Part shown: positions 1 to 8,300 of the stretch, piece by piece
Numbering within the stretch: position 1 is the first letter of the stretch
Layout: every line of letters begins with the position of its first letter
From: Streptococcus sp. k-402
GTDB lineage: Bacteria > Bacillota > Bacilli > Lactobacillales > Streptococcaceae
Assembly (NCBI RefSeq): GCF_013277515.1
Contig: NZ_VMNB01000005.1
Span: 28,650-92,649, forward strand
Direction: 5' to 3'
DNA length: 64,000 nucleotides
Notes under the pieces: model-generated
What the model was told of the DNA's origin: nothing
The model's input: only the letters and a program-made list of their open reading frames with translations
Database searches by the model: none
Program-made: the position numbers and the translations under genes

Positions 1-92
1 TGTTTTGAGGTTGCAGATGAAACTGACGAAGTCAGTAACATACCTACGGCAAGGCGACGTTGACGTGGTTTGAAGAGATTTTCGAAGAGTAT
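1..92 (-). repeat. BOX element, partial (boxB remnant plus boxA)
   Basis: This is the right-hand part of a BOX repeat cut by the window edge. It ends in the inverted boxA terminus GATTTTCGAAGAGTAT and contains the CCTACGGCAAGGCGACG core. A boxB-like stretch (TGTTTTGAGGTTGCAGATG) lies at its left end. The element is in reverse orientation (boxA on the right). BOX repeats are non-autonomous, MITE-like elements of pneumococcus and relatives. Confidence 0.85.
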
Positions 93-102
93 AAATAGTA
101 AA

Positions 103-129
103 CAAAAAGGAGCGCTGAGCTCCTTTTCT
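103..129. terminator. Bidirectional intrinsic terminator
   Basis: A perfect 9-bp stem (105-113 with 119-127, AAAAGGAGC/GCTCCTTTT) closes a 5-nt loop and has T-rich tails on both strands. It lies just beyond the stop codon of the minus-strand stress-protein gene. Confidence 0.8.
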
Positions 130-135
130 TTGTAA

Positions 136-588
136 TTATAAGGTTTTTTCTTGTTCTCTCACAACCAGCAAATCGACCTTAGCATGGCGGAGAATGTATT
201 CAGATGAAGAGCCGACCAAGAGGCGTTCAAAGGCGTTGAGACCAGTTGCGCCAACTAGAATGAGGTCCACTTCCTCAGCATCTGGAATAGTACGTGCTAG
301 TAGGGTCTTTGGATTTCCCATTTCAATGACGATATGAACATCTGCCACACCAGCATCTTTAGCACGTTTTTCGTACTCTTTCATCAGACTTTCAGCGTCG
401 ACTTGGAGTTGTTCGTAAACTTCAGCATCAAAGGTGGATACGCTTTGGAGAGCGCGTGTGTCAATGACATGGGCGATGGTAAGTTTAGCGTCGTTTCGTA
501 GAGCAGAATGAACTCCCTTGACAAAAGCCAAGTCTGCTTCCTTAGAACCATCGATTGCGACCATGATATTTTGGTAACGTTGTGCCAT
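136..588 (-). CDS. Universal stress protein, UspA family
   Basis: A 150-residue single-domain cytosolic protein of the UspA fold. The N-terminus (NIMVAIDGS) forms the first strand and an Asp that contacts nucleotide in the family. Near the C-terminus G113-x2-G116-x9-G126-S matches the ATP-binding signature of ATP-type Usp proteins, so it probably binds ATP. The start at 588 is preferred over the longer frame to 651 because a strong AGGAGG lies 8 nt upstream of this ATG. It is monocistronic, between its own promoter (619-647) and a terminator. The exact stress role cannot be told from sequence. Confidence 0.92.
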   Translation of the reverse strand: MAQRYQNIMVAIDGSKEADLAFVKGVHSALRNDAKLTIAHVIDTRALQSVSTFDAEVYEQLQVDAESLMKEYEKRAKDAGVADVHIVIEMGNPKTLLARTIPDAEEVDLILVGATGLNAFERLLVGSSSEYILRHAKVDLLVVREQEKTL

Positions 589-618
589 AATGAAACCTCC
601 TGAAATTTCCTTACTATA

Positions 619-647
619 ATTGTAAACCTTTTCACTATAGAAGTAAA
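619..647 (-). promoter_or_regulatory. Sigma-A promoter of the stress-protein gene
   Basis: On the minus strand, TTTACT (-35, 642-647) and TACAAT (-10, 619-624) are separated by exactly 17 bp. Confidence 0.7.
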
Positions 648-681
648 GCAAAAAAAGTATTTTTCAAAAGAATGTTAGTGC

Positions 682-710
682 TTAAAATCTATATAAATAT
701 ATGATAAAAT
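682..710 (+). promoter_or_regulatory. Probable promoter of the small membrane protein gene
   Basis: An extended -10, TGATAAAAT (702-710), has a weak TTAAAA at the -35 position (682-687) with a 17-bp spacer. Confidence 0.45.
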
Positions 711-752
711 AAAAGAAAGGATAGCAGGAAAGAAGTGAAGGGAGGGAGAATG

Positions 753-1043
753 ATGAAAAACTCTTTTCAAAAATCAAATTTCCTTTATTATGGAATTATC
801 CTAGTTTCAGTCTTGGTAGAAGTAATCATGATCTGGCAATTAGAGAAGCTGATTCCGCTTCTTTATCCAGGTTTTATCGGCTTTTTAGTCTTTCATCTAC
901 TCTACCATCTAATCTTATTCCTAGTTGCAAAACGAAGTGGCCGTTGGGGTTACTTGATGATATGGGGGCTTTTCCTCATGTTCAATCTTCTCTATGACTC
1001 CTTTTTAGGCTTGCTTTTTCTAGGATTATCTTTTGGTATGTGA
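753..1043 (+). CDS. Small hydrophobic membrane protein of unknown function
   Basis: I do not recognise a family. The 96-residue product has a short charged N-terminus and three to four hydrophobic stretches (about residues 9-27, 33-57, 63-85 and the extreme C-terminus), so it is very probably an integral membrane protein with little outside the bilayer. The ATG at 753 is preferred because GGAGG (741-745) lies 7 nt upstream. A GTG at 735 and an ATG at 750 are in frame but worse placed. It is flanked by its own promoter and a terminator, so it looks monocistronic. No motif indicates a substrate. Confidence 0.65.
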   Translation: MKNSFQKSNFLYYGIILVSVLVEVIMIWQLEKLIPLLYPGFIGFLVFHLLYHLILFLVAKRSGRWGYLMIWGLFLMFNLLYDSFLGLLFLGLSFGM

Positions 1044-1083
1044 TGTTTTTTTGGCAAAACACCTGCTATCTCCCCTGTCTTGA

Positions 1084-1110
1084 CCTCGCTTTTAGCGAGG
1101 CTTTTCTTCT
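1084..1110 (+). terminator. Intrinsic terminator
   Basis: Perfect 7-bp stem CCTCGCT/AGCGAGG with a 3-nt loop, followed by CTTTTCTTCT. It ends the small membrane protein transcript. Confidence 0.8.
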
Positions 1111-1140
1111 GTAGGATTTTAGTAACACATTTCAGCAAAC

Positions 1141-1169
1141 TTGTCGCATTGTCTTTCTAGTGGTATAAT
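1141..1169 (+). promoter_or_regulatory. Promoter of the aminotransferase gene
   Basis: TTGTCG (1141-1146), 17-bp spacer, then TATAAT (1164-1169) preceded by TGG, an extended -10. Confidence 0.75.
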
Positions 1170-1199
1170 GTTACTATCTCGATGAATTGAGGAAACAAG

Positions 1200-2414
1200 A
1201 TGAAAGAATATAACAAGTCTAGTAAGTTAGAGCATGTTGCTTATGATATCCGTGGTCCTGTTTTGGAAGAAGCCATGCGGATGCGAGCAAACGGAGAAAA
1301 GATTTTACGTCTGAATACAGGAAATCCAGCAGAATTTGGCTTTACAGCGCCAGACGAGGTCATTCATGACTTGATTATGAATGCGCGTGATAGTGAAGGG
1401 TATTCTGACTCCAAAGGGATTTTCTCAGCCCGTAAGGCCATCATGCAGTATTGCCAATTGAAGAAATTTCCAAACGTAGATATTGATGATATTTACCTTG
1501 GAAACGGTGTCAGTGAGCTGATTGTCATGTCCATGCAGGGGCTTTTGGACAACGGAGATGAAGTCTTGGTCCCAATGCCAGACTATCCTCTCTGGACAGC
1601 CGCTGTCAGCCTAGCTGGAGGAAATGCCGTTCACTATATCTGTGATGAAGCTGCAGAATGGTATCCAGATATTGACGATATCAAGTCAAAAATCACTTCC
1701 AATACCAAGGCAATCGTCCTTATCAATCCAAACAATCCAACTGGAGCCCTTTATCCTAAGGAACTCTTGCTGGAGATTATTGAGATTGCCCGTCAAAACG
1801 ATTTGATTATCTTTGCGGATGAAATCTATGACCGCATGGTCATGGATGGACATGTGCATACGCCTGTGGCGAGCTTGGCACCAGATGTTTTCTGTGTCAG
1901 CATGAATGGTCTATCAAAATCCCACCGTATTGCTGGTTTCCGTGTGGGTTGGATGGTCCTATCTGGTCCTAAGACACATGTTAAAGGCTATATAGAAGGG
2001 CTCAATATGCTATCCAATATGCGTCTTTGCTCTAACGTTTTGGCTCAGCAAGTCGTACAAACTTCCTTGGGTGGCCACCAATCAGTCGATGAATTGCTCC
2101 TTCCTGGTGGACGAATTTACGAGCAAAGAAATTTCATTTATAATGCCATTCAAGAGATTCCAGGTTTGTCTGCGGTTAAACCCAAGGCGGGACTCTATAT
2201 CTTCCCTAAAATCGACCGCAATATGTACCGTATCGATGATGATGAGCAGTTTGTCCTTGATTTCTTGAAGCAGGAAAAGGTTCTCTTGGTTCATGGTCGA
2301 GGCTTTAACTGGAAAGAACCAGACCACTTCCGTATCGTTTACCTTCCTCGTGTTGATGAACTAGCCCAAATCCAAGAAAAGATGACTCGTTTCTTGAAAC
2401 AGTATCGTAGATAG
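1200..2414 (+). CDS. alaT: Class I/II PLP-dependent aminotransferase (AlaT-type)
   Basis: A 404-residue fold-type I aminotransferase, normal length for the family. The PLP-binding lysine is K240 in NGLSKSHRIAGFRVGW, a classic SLSK-x5-GxRxGW motif. NPNNPTGA and the downstream ADEIYD carry the cofactor-contacting Asn and Asp/Tyr. The overall pattern fits the AlaT/AspC group that interconverts alanine and pyruvate using glutamate/2-oxoglutarate; the substrate is inferred from family resemblance only. It has its own extended -10 promoter, and rpmH follows from a separate promoter. The ribosome binding site is weak (GAGG about 10 nt upstream). Confidence 0.88.
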   Translation: MKEYNKSSKLEHVAYDIRGPVLEEAMRMRANGEKILRLNTGNPAEFGFTAPDEVIHDLIMNARDSEGYSDSKGIFSARKAIMQYCQLKKFPNVDIDDIYLGNGVSELIVMSMQGLLDNGDEVLVPMPDYPLWTAAVSLAGGNAVHYICDEAAEWYPDIDDIKSKITSNTKAIVLINPNNPTGALYPKELLLEIIEIARQNDLIIFADEIYDRMVMDGHVHTPVASLAPDVFCVSMNGLSKSHRIAGFRVGWMVLSGPKTHVKGYIEGLNMLSNMRLCSNVLAQQVVQTSLGGHQSVDELLLPGGRIYEQRNFIYNAIQEIPGLSAVKPKAGLYIFPKIDRNMYRIDDDEQFVLDFLKQEKVLLVHGRGFNWKEPDHFRIVYLPRVDELAQIQEKMTRFLKQYRR

Positions 2415-2465
2415 GGCTTACATCAGAAAAAGCGCCAAAAAGCAGTAAACATTTGCCTTGAGCTA

Positions 2466-2494
2466 TTGACAAAAGTGAAAGAATCAGATAGAAT
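2466..2494 (+). promoter_or_regulatory. Strong promoter of rpmH
   Basis: TTGACA (2466-2471) and TAGAAT (2489-2494) are separated by 17 bp. This is the closest match to consensus in the first 5 kb, as expected for a ribosomal protein gene. Confidence 0.85.
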
Positions 2495-2568
2495 AGTAAA
2501 GTATGTTTAGTAACTGATCACTTTATAGCCGGCTAAACGAATACAAAATCTATGAGGAGGTATTCATC

Positions 2569-2703
2569 GTGAAACGTACTTATCAACCAAGTAAACTTCG
2601 TCGTGCGCGCAAACACGGATTCCGTAACCGTATGTCAACTAAAAACGGTCGTCGCGTATTGGCAGCTCGTCGTCGTAAAGGACGCAAAGTTTTGGCTGCA
2701 TAA
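2569..2703 (+). CDS. rpmH: 50S ribosomal protein L34
   Basis: A 44-codon gene starting with GTG, 8 nt after a strong GAGGAGG (2554-2560). The product is extremely rich in Arg and Lys, begins [12 protein letters not shown] and ends [11 protein letters not shown], the invariant L34 pattern, at exactly the usual length. It binds 23S rRNA in the large subunit. In many bacteria rpmH sits beside dnaA or rnpA; here it stands alone with its own promoter and terminator. The high Arg/Lys content leaves no other interpretation. Confidence 0.98.
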
Positions 2704-2720
2704 TCCAAACGAACCATATC

Positions 2721-2760
2721 AAAAATCAGTAGGAACTCGAGTCTACTGATTTTTATTTTT
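2721..2760 (+). terminator. Intrinsic terminator of rpmH
   Basis: A 12-bp stem AAAAATCAGTAG/CTACTGATTTTT is followed by ATTTTTG. Confidence 0.9.
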
Positions 2761-2780
2761 GTAAAAAAGTTCAAAAAGGC

Positions 2781-2809
2781 TTTATATTTTTGCTCAAATG
2801 GTGTATAAT
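2781..2809 (+). promoter_or_regulatory. Promoter of the oligopeptide-binding lipoprotein gene
   Basis: Consensus TATAAT (2804-2809) with a weak TTTATA at 2781-2786 and a 17-bp spacer. Confidence 0.6.
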
Positions 2810-2841
2810 ATTTCACATACTGTAAAAAATGGAGAATAATC

Positions 2842-4806
2842 ATGAAGAAATCAAAAGTTATGCTTTTTGGAGCTATGGCTTTGACAGCAGGTCTAGCTCT
2901 AGCGGCATGTGGGTCTTCCCAATCAAGTAATGCTGAGAAAACCTACTCTTATGTATTTACTAGTAATCCTGATACCTTGGACTACATTACTTCAACACGT
3001 GGTTCTACTTCAAGTATCACGACCAACCTGATTGATGGCTTGTTAGAAAATGATAAGTACGGTAATCTCATTCCATCTATGGCTGAGTCATGGACGGTAT
3101 CAAAAGATGGTTTGACCTACACTTATAAAATCCGTCAGGGGGCGAAATGGTACACTTCAGAGGGCGAAGAGTATGCGGATGTAACGGCTCATGACTTTGT
3201 GACAGGTCTCAAGTATGCAGCTGATAAAAAGGCTGAAAACTTGTACTTGGTTCAAGACTCTATCAAGGGCCTCGCAGACTACGTTGAGGGGGAAACATCT
3301 GACTTTGAGACTGTTGGAGTTAAAGCAGTGGATGACTATACTCTTCAATATACTTTGAATAAGCCGGAATCTTACTGGAATTCTAAGACTACTGGGGGCA
3401 TTTTGAGTCCTGTAAATGAAGCTTTTTTGAAATCTAAGGGAGATGACTTTGGAAGTGTAACACCATCCAGTATCTTGTCAAATGGTCCTTACTTGTTTAA
3501 ATCTTTCTCATCAAAATCTTTGATTGAATTTGATAAAAACCCTAATTACTGGGATAAGGACAAGGTCAAAATTGAGAAAGTGAAGCTTTCTTTCTTTGAC
3601 GGTTCTGATCAAGATAGTTTAGCGAGAGGATTTTTGGAAGGGAACTACTCGGACGGTCGTATCTTCCCGACAAGTTCAGTGTTTGATCAGTTGAAAAAAG
3701 GGAATGAGGATAAAATCACCTACACACCACAAAACTCAATTACCTTCTATTATCTTTTTAACGTTAATCGTCAAAGCTACAAGCAAACCATGAAACAGTC
3801 TGATAAGGAAAAGACAGACTCGCTTGCGGCCATGCAAAATAAGGATTTCCGTCAGGCTGTCAACTTTGCCTTTGATCGTCATGCTTATGCAGCGCAGACA
3901 AATGGTGAAGATGGAGCAGACCGTATCTTGCGTAACACGCTTATCCCAAGTGATTTTGTCCAAATCGGTGGTAAAAACTTTGGAGATGTTGTCAATGAAA
4001 AGATTATTAACTATGGTACAGAGTGGTCGAATATCAATTTGAATGATGCGCAACCTGCCTTTTTGAATCCTGAAAAAGCCAAAGTAGCATTTGCTAAAGC
4101 TAAAGAAACCTTGCAAGCAGAAGGCGTGACCTTCCCAATTCATTTGGATATGCCGGTTGACCAGACGGCTAAGTTAGATGTGCAACAAGCAAGTTCCTTT
4201 AAGCAGACAGTGGAAGAAACCCTTGGGACGGACAACGTTGTGATTGACGTGATTCAACTTTCTCCAGACGAGAAGGATCAAGCTACATTCTTTGCAGATA
4301 CAGCTGAACAAAAGGACTATGACATTGATATTTCAGGTTGGAGCGGAGATTACTCAGATCCGAAAACTTATCTTGATATCTTGGATCCAGAGTCAGGTTC
4401 ACAGCTTAACAATATTGGGTTGACTGCTGGAAAAGATAATGAAGTAAAAGAAAAAATTGGACTTTCTGCTTATAAGAAGTTACTAGATGAAGCAGATAGC
4501 GAAGTTGAAAATACTCAGGCTCGTTATGAAAAATTTGCTGAAGTCCAAGCTTGGTTGACTGACAGCGCCCTCTTCCTACCAGTTCAAAGTGGTGGAGCCA
4601 ACCCAATCTTCCGTAAGACTGTACCGTTCACAGGAGCCTTCTCGTTCGTTGGGCACAAAGGAGATGCTGATAACTACAAATATGTTGAACTGCAAAAAGA
4701 GCCAGTAACTGCGAAACAGTACCAGGAACTCTATGAAAAATGGCTAAAAGAAAAAGCTGAGTCAAATAAAAAAGCTCAGGAAGATTTGGCTAACCATATT
4801 CAATAA
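2842..4806 (+). CDS. Oligopeptide-binding lipoprotein, AliA/AmiA family (SBP_bac_5), without its own permease genes
   Basis: A 654-residue extracellular solute-binding protein. The signal peptide ends in a lipobox, LAAC with Cys23, so the mature protein is a membrane-anchored lipoprotein. The rest is a full-length family 5 peptide-binding fold and is closely related to AmiA at 40.3 kb: both share NDKYGNL.PS.AESWTVSKDG early on and a WLKEKAESN.KAQ C-terminus. No permease or ATPase genes adjoin it, so by analogy with pneumococcal AliA/AliB it probably delivers peptides to the AmiCDEF permease. Which Ali paralogue it corresponds to cannot be decided here, so no symbol is given. It has its own promoter and a downstream BOX plus terminator. 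Confidence 0.9.
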   Translation: MKKSKVMLFGAMALTAGLALAACGSSQSSNAEKTYSYVFTSNPDTLDYITSTRGSTSSITTNLIDGLLENDKYGNLIPSMAESWTVSKDGLTYTYKIRQGAKWYTSEGEEYADVTAHDFVTGLKYAADKKAENLYLVQDSIKGLADYVEGETSDFETVGVKAVDDYTLQYTLNKPESYWNSKTTGGILSPVNEAFLKSKGDDFGSVTPSSILSNGPYLFKSFSSKSLIEFDKNPNYWDKDKVKIEKVKLSFFDGSDQDSLARGFLEGNYSDGRIFPTSSVFDQLKKGNEDKITYTPQNSITFYYLFNVNRQSYKQTMKQSDKEKTDSLAAMQNKDFRQAVNFAFDRHAYAAQTNGEDGADRILRNTLIPSDFVQIGGKNFGDVVNEKIINYGTEWSNINLNDAQPAFLNPEKAKVAFAKAKETLQAEGVTFPIHLDMPVDQTAKLDVQQASSFKQTVEETLGTDNVVIDVIQLSPDEKDQATFFADTAEQKDYDIDISGWSGDYSDPKTYLDILDPESGSQLNNIGLTAGKDNEVKEKIGLSAYKKLLDEADSEVENTQARYEKFAEVQAWLTDSALFLPVQSGGANPIFRKTVPFTGAFSFVGHKGDADNYKYVELQKEPVTAKQYQELYEKWLKEKAESNKKAQEDLANHIQ

Positions 4807-4831
4807 AATTTCTAGTCATGCTTTTTAGTTA

Positions 4832-4936
4832 ATACTCAATGAAAATCAAAGAGCAAACTAGAAAGCTAGCCACAGGCTGTACTTGAGTACGGCAAGATGA
4901 AGCTGACGTGGTTTGAATTTGATTTTCGAAGAGTAT
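4832..4936 (-). repeat. BOX element, boxA-boxC form
   Basis: A 105-bp element with termini ATACTCAATGAAAATCAAA and TTTGATTTTCGAAGAGTAT, which are imperfect inverted repeats. It has no boxB unit. It is in reverse orientation, between the lipoprotein gene and its terminator. Confidence 0.9.
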
Positions 4937-4956
4937 AAGCATAGTGACTGGATTTA

Positions 4957-5010
4957 GAAAAAGACCTTGCTAGACAATTTTGGTTCTGGTAGGGTCTTTT
5001 CTTTATTTTT
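4957..5010 (+). terminator. Intrinsic terminator after the lipoprotein gene
   Basis: Imperfect stem AAAGACCTTGCTAG/CTGGTAGGGTCTTT around a roughly 16-nt loop, followed by TCTTTATTTTTTG. The BOX element lies between the stop codon and this terminator and would be transcribed. Confidence 0.65.
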
Positions 5011-5188
5011 TGTTTTTGATGAAGTAAATGGAGTGGATAGGGCTTCAGATAGCTAGAATGACTTGTTTTATGTTTTTGAATGAGAATCGATTAAAATTTA
5101 TAAATCTGTATAAGGGATTAGTGACAAAACGATACCAAATAGGGTAAATTTCTATATATTTTAATTAAAGTAAAAATGAGGCTAAAAG

Positions 5189-5217
5189 TGGACGGGGGGG
5201 GGATTTTATGCTATAAT
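5189..5217 (+). promoter_or_regulatory. Promoter of the giant adhesin with a G9 tract in the spacer
   Basis: The extended -10 TGCTATAAT spans 5209-5217. At the optimal 17-bp spacing lies TGGACG (5189-5194), a 4/6 match to the -35 consensus. Nine consecutive G residues (5194-5202) run from the last base of that hexamer into the spacer. Gain or loss of a G by slippage would change the spacing. A second possible -10 (TATAAT, 5252-5257) lies in the leader, inside an A/T-only inverted repeat (TATAATAAA/TTTATTATA, 5252-5271). The leader ends in GGAG 9 nt before the ATG. Confidence 0.7.
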
Positions 5218-5325
5218 GTACGTATATTCTTATCACCTAAAGTAGATATATTATAATAAAGTTTTATTATAGTGCATCAGCTTTTTGAATAAGAAGAAAT
5301 AAAAATAAAAAATGGAGATCAAAGA

Positions 5326-8300
5326 ATGAAGTATAAGAGAACGCAGAAACGCTCCAAGCAGATGTGGCAGCGTGTAGAAAAATTTTCGATTAGAAAGTTT
5401 AGCTTTGGAGCAGCGTCGTGTTTGATAGGGGCATCTTTAGTTGGGGCTGCTATAAATCCGAACATTGTAGATGCGGCATTTAAACAATTAAATGGCGAAG
5501 ACGGTATTGTATCGTTATATTCTAATTCTGGAGAAACTCCTGAAAGTGCAGACGGTATTGAAATCGGATCAAAAGTAAATGTAGACAAAGAAATTGGAAT
5601 CGATGTAGACTGGTCAGAATACACTCGAGAAAATCCATTTGTTAAAGTAACTTATACCTATAATGGTGGAGCTGATGGCGAGCGTGTTGCTGGATATGGT
5701 GGACACCGTGCTCGTTTTTGGTTCACGACGCCAATAGGATTAAAAGAGCCTAAAGAAATTACTTTAAAGAAAAATGACGGAAACCCAGTGTATGTAATGA
5801 AAACATGGGAAGGTAGCCAGAAATTTACTTCGCTATCTAATTCGGTTAACTCACGATTCCAAACAAAGGATGATATTAATAGGGCTTATCGAGACTTAGA
5901 TTTTCGTGGGGATGATACTAAGTGGGAATCATATAATGATACTACAGGAGAAAATCATAGAGAGTATAGCGGAAGTTTTGCGAATAAGTTTTGGTATCAT
6001 ATTGGGGAAAGAATTTCAGATGATCCATATGAACAAGCTATTTATGAAAGCTTCCGTACAAACACAAAAACGATGTATGTCGATTGGGAACGTGCAGGTA
6101 TTGATAGAGCAACGATAACAGCTGTATATGAAGTTGCAGATCCAACCCTTGGTAATAATCGTAGCACTTTAGAATTTGGAGCAGGTTTTAGGGTTGGTAT
6201 CGCTCGAATGATGCAACATTATAAAACAGTGTTAGCGCCAGTTCCAACTTTATATAAATTAAATGAAATTTTTGAGCCATCTGTTCCAACACGTGTCGCA
6301 GTAAAAGATACCAATAAACTCACCGAAGAGGAAAAAAAGAATGTTAGGGAAAGACTTTGGGAGGCAAATAAAGAGACTGTAACTTCGGTAGCGAGAACAG
6401 GGAAAAATAAATTAATAGAGAACCTTAAGAATGAAGATAAAACAGAATCTATTCTTATAGGCGATGATGGAAAAGCGACAATTATTTATTCTGACAATAC
6501 TGAAGACGTTATTCCAGGAACATCGCTTGTTTATAAAGTAACGGAAACGAATACGCATAAAGTAGGTAATGGATATGAGTATGATATTAAACCAATAGCT
6601 GTAAAAGATATAAATAGTATAACGGAAGAAGAAAAGAAACGTGCTATTAAGTCATTTTTAGAAGCAAATGGACTTGGGGTATCAAGATTAAAAGGTCATA
6701 GCACCAAAGAAGATATTGATTATTCAGAGGGGACAACAGAAGAAAATACAGGTATTACCTGGTTTGCTTATGATGAAAATAGTGTTAATGGAAAAAATAT
6801 AGGTACATATATTGGAACTAGAAAAAATAGTTCAACAGTCATGTTATCAAGAGATGCTGGTAATTCAGGTTTATATACTATCCCAACTTCAGATCTTTAT
6901 TATAAAGAAGGAACTAGTGCTCTAGATTTAGCTAAAAAGGATGCTGAAGCGGCAATTGATAATTTAACTTATTTATCTCCAAAAGAAAAACAAAATTTCA
7001 AAACTGAATTAGCATCGAAAAAATCACAAGATGATTTAAATACCGTGGTAAATAATGCTATTGCACAAAATTCAAGTAATGAAAAAGCATTAGAAGCTAA
7101 AAAACGTGAAGTGAAGGAAAAAATTAATAACAATCCTTACTTAACAACAGCAGAGAAAAAAGAACTAGTAGATCAAGTATCGGCAGTAGTAATGACAGAC
7201 CCAACTGAAGGAACTGCTACTCCTATTGAACATACAAAAGGTCTTGTCGATAAAATTTTAGACAAAGCATTAGAAAAAACAAAAGAAAAAGCAAAAGCGA
7301 TCATTGATGAAATCGATAAAAATGGTGGGCAAGCAGGATATTTAGAAAATCCAACAGCAGCTCAGTATAAAGAACAAATTCAAAATGCTACTACACAGGA
7401 AGCAATTGCTAAAGTAATTGAAGATGCGCTAAATCAAAAATCTAAAAAAGCTCATGATGCTGAAAAAGCTAAAACAGATGCTTTAAAAGATGAGTATAAG
7501 AAGAAAATTGATCAAGTTCCTGGTCTAACAGATGCTCAAAGAGATGAGTATAAGAAACAAATTGATGCAGCAACAACAAGAGACCAATTAGAAGATATTG
7601 TGAAAGATGCAGAAGTAAAAGCGTATCGTGATACAGCAAAAGCAAAAATTGATGCGCTTGAACACTTAAATGCTGCACAAAAAGCAGAATTGAAAACACA
7701 GGTTGATGCTGCAGGAAACAAAGCTGAAGTTGATAATATTGTGTCAATTGCTCAAGGTTTAGATTCTAAGATGGATTCTCTACAAAAATTAGTAGCAGAA
7801 GCCGAAAAAGTAAAAGCCTCTGATAAATATACAAATCCTAATGTTCCTCAAGATAAGAAAACTGCATTCGATAACGCAAAAGACGCAGCTTCAAAAGTAG
7901 CTGATAAGAATACAGCTGAGCCAGAAAATGCAGCTGGTACATCAGAAGTAGCTACTTTAATTGACAATTTAGCAAAAGCAATTAAAGGGTTAACAGGAGA
8001 AGATGTAGCTGTCCCTGTATCGAAAGATGCTTTGAAAGCAGAACTTGACTTGAACACAGATGATGCGGTTAAAAAATCACCAGCTTATGCTAAAGAGACA
8101 GATGCCGCTAAGAAAAAAGCTTACGATGATGCTTTAGCAAATGCTCAAAAAGTGTATGATAAGCAAGATGCAACACAAACAGACGTAGATAATGCACTAG
8201 AAACACTAAAACAAGCACGTTTAGCTTTATCAGGTAAAGCAGAAGACTTCACTTTAGGAGTGAAAGATGGAGCTGCAAAAATCTCTGTTGTACCAAAAGT

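Noticed and set aside
4832-4936. Reading the roughly 105-bp repeats as RUP elements
   Set aside because: The core CTACGGCAAGGCGACG and 45-bp internal unit match the BOX boxA and boxB modules, not the RUP description.
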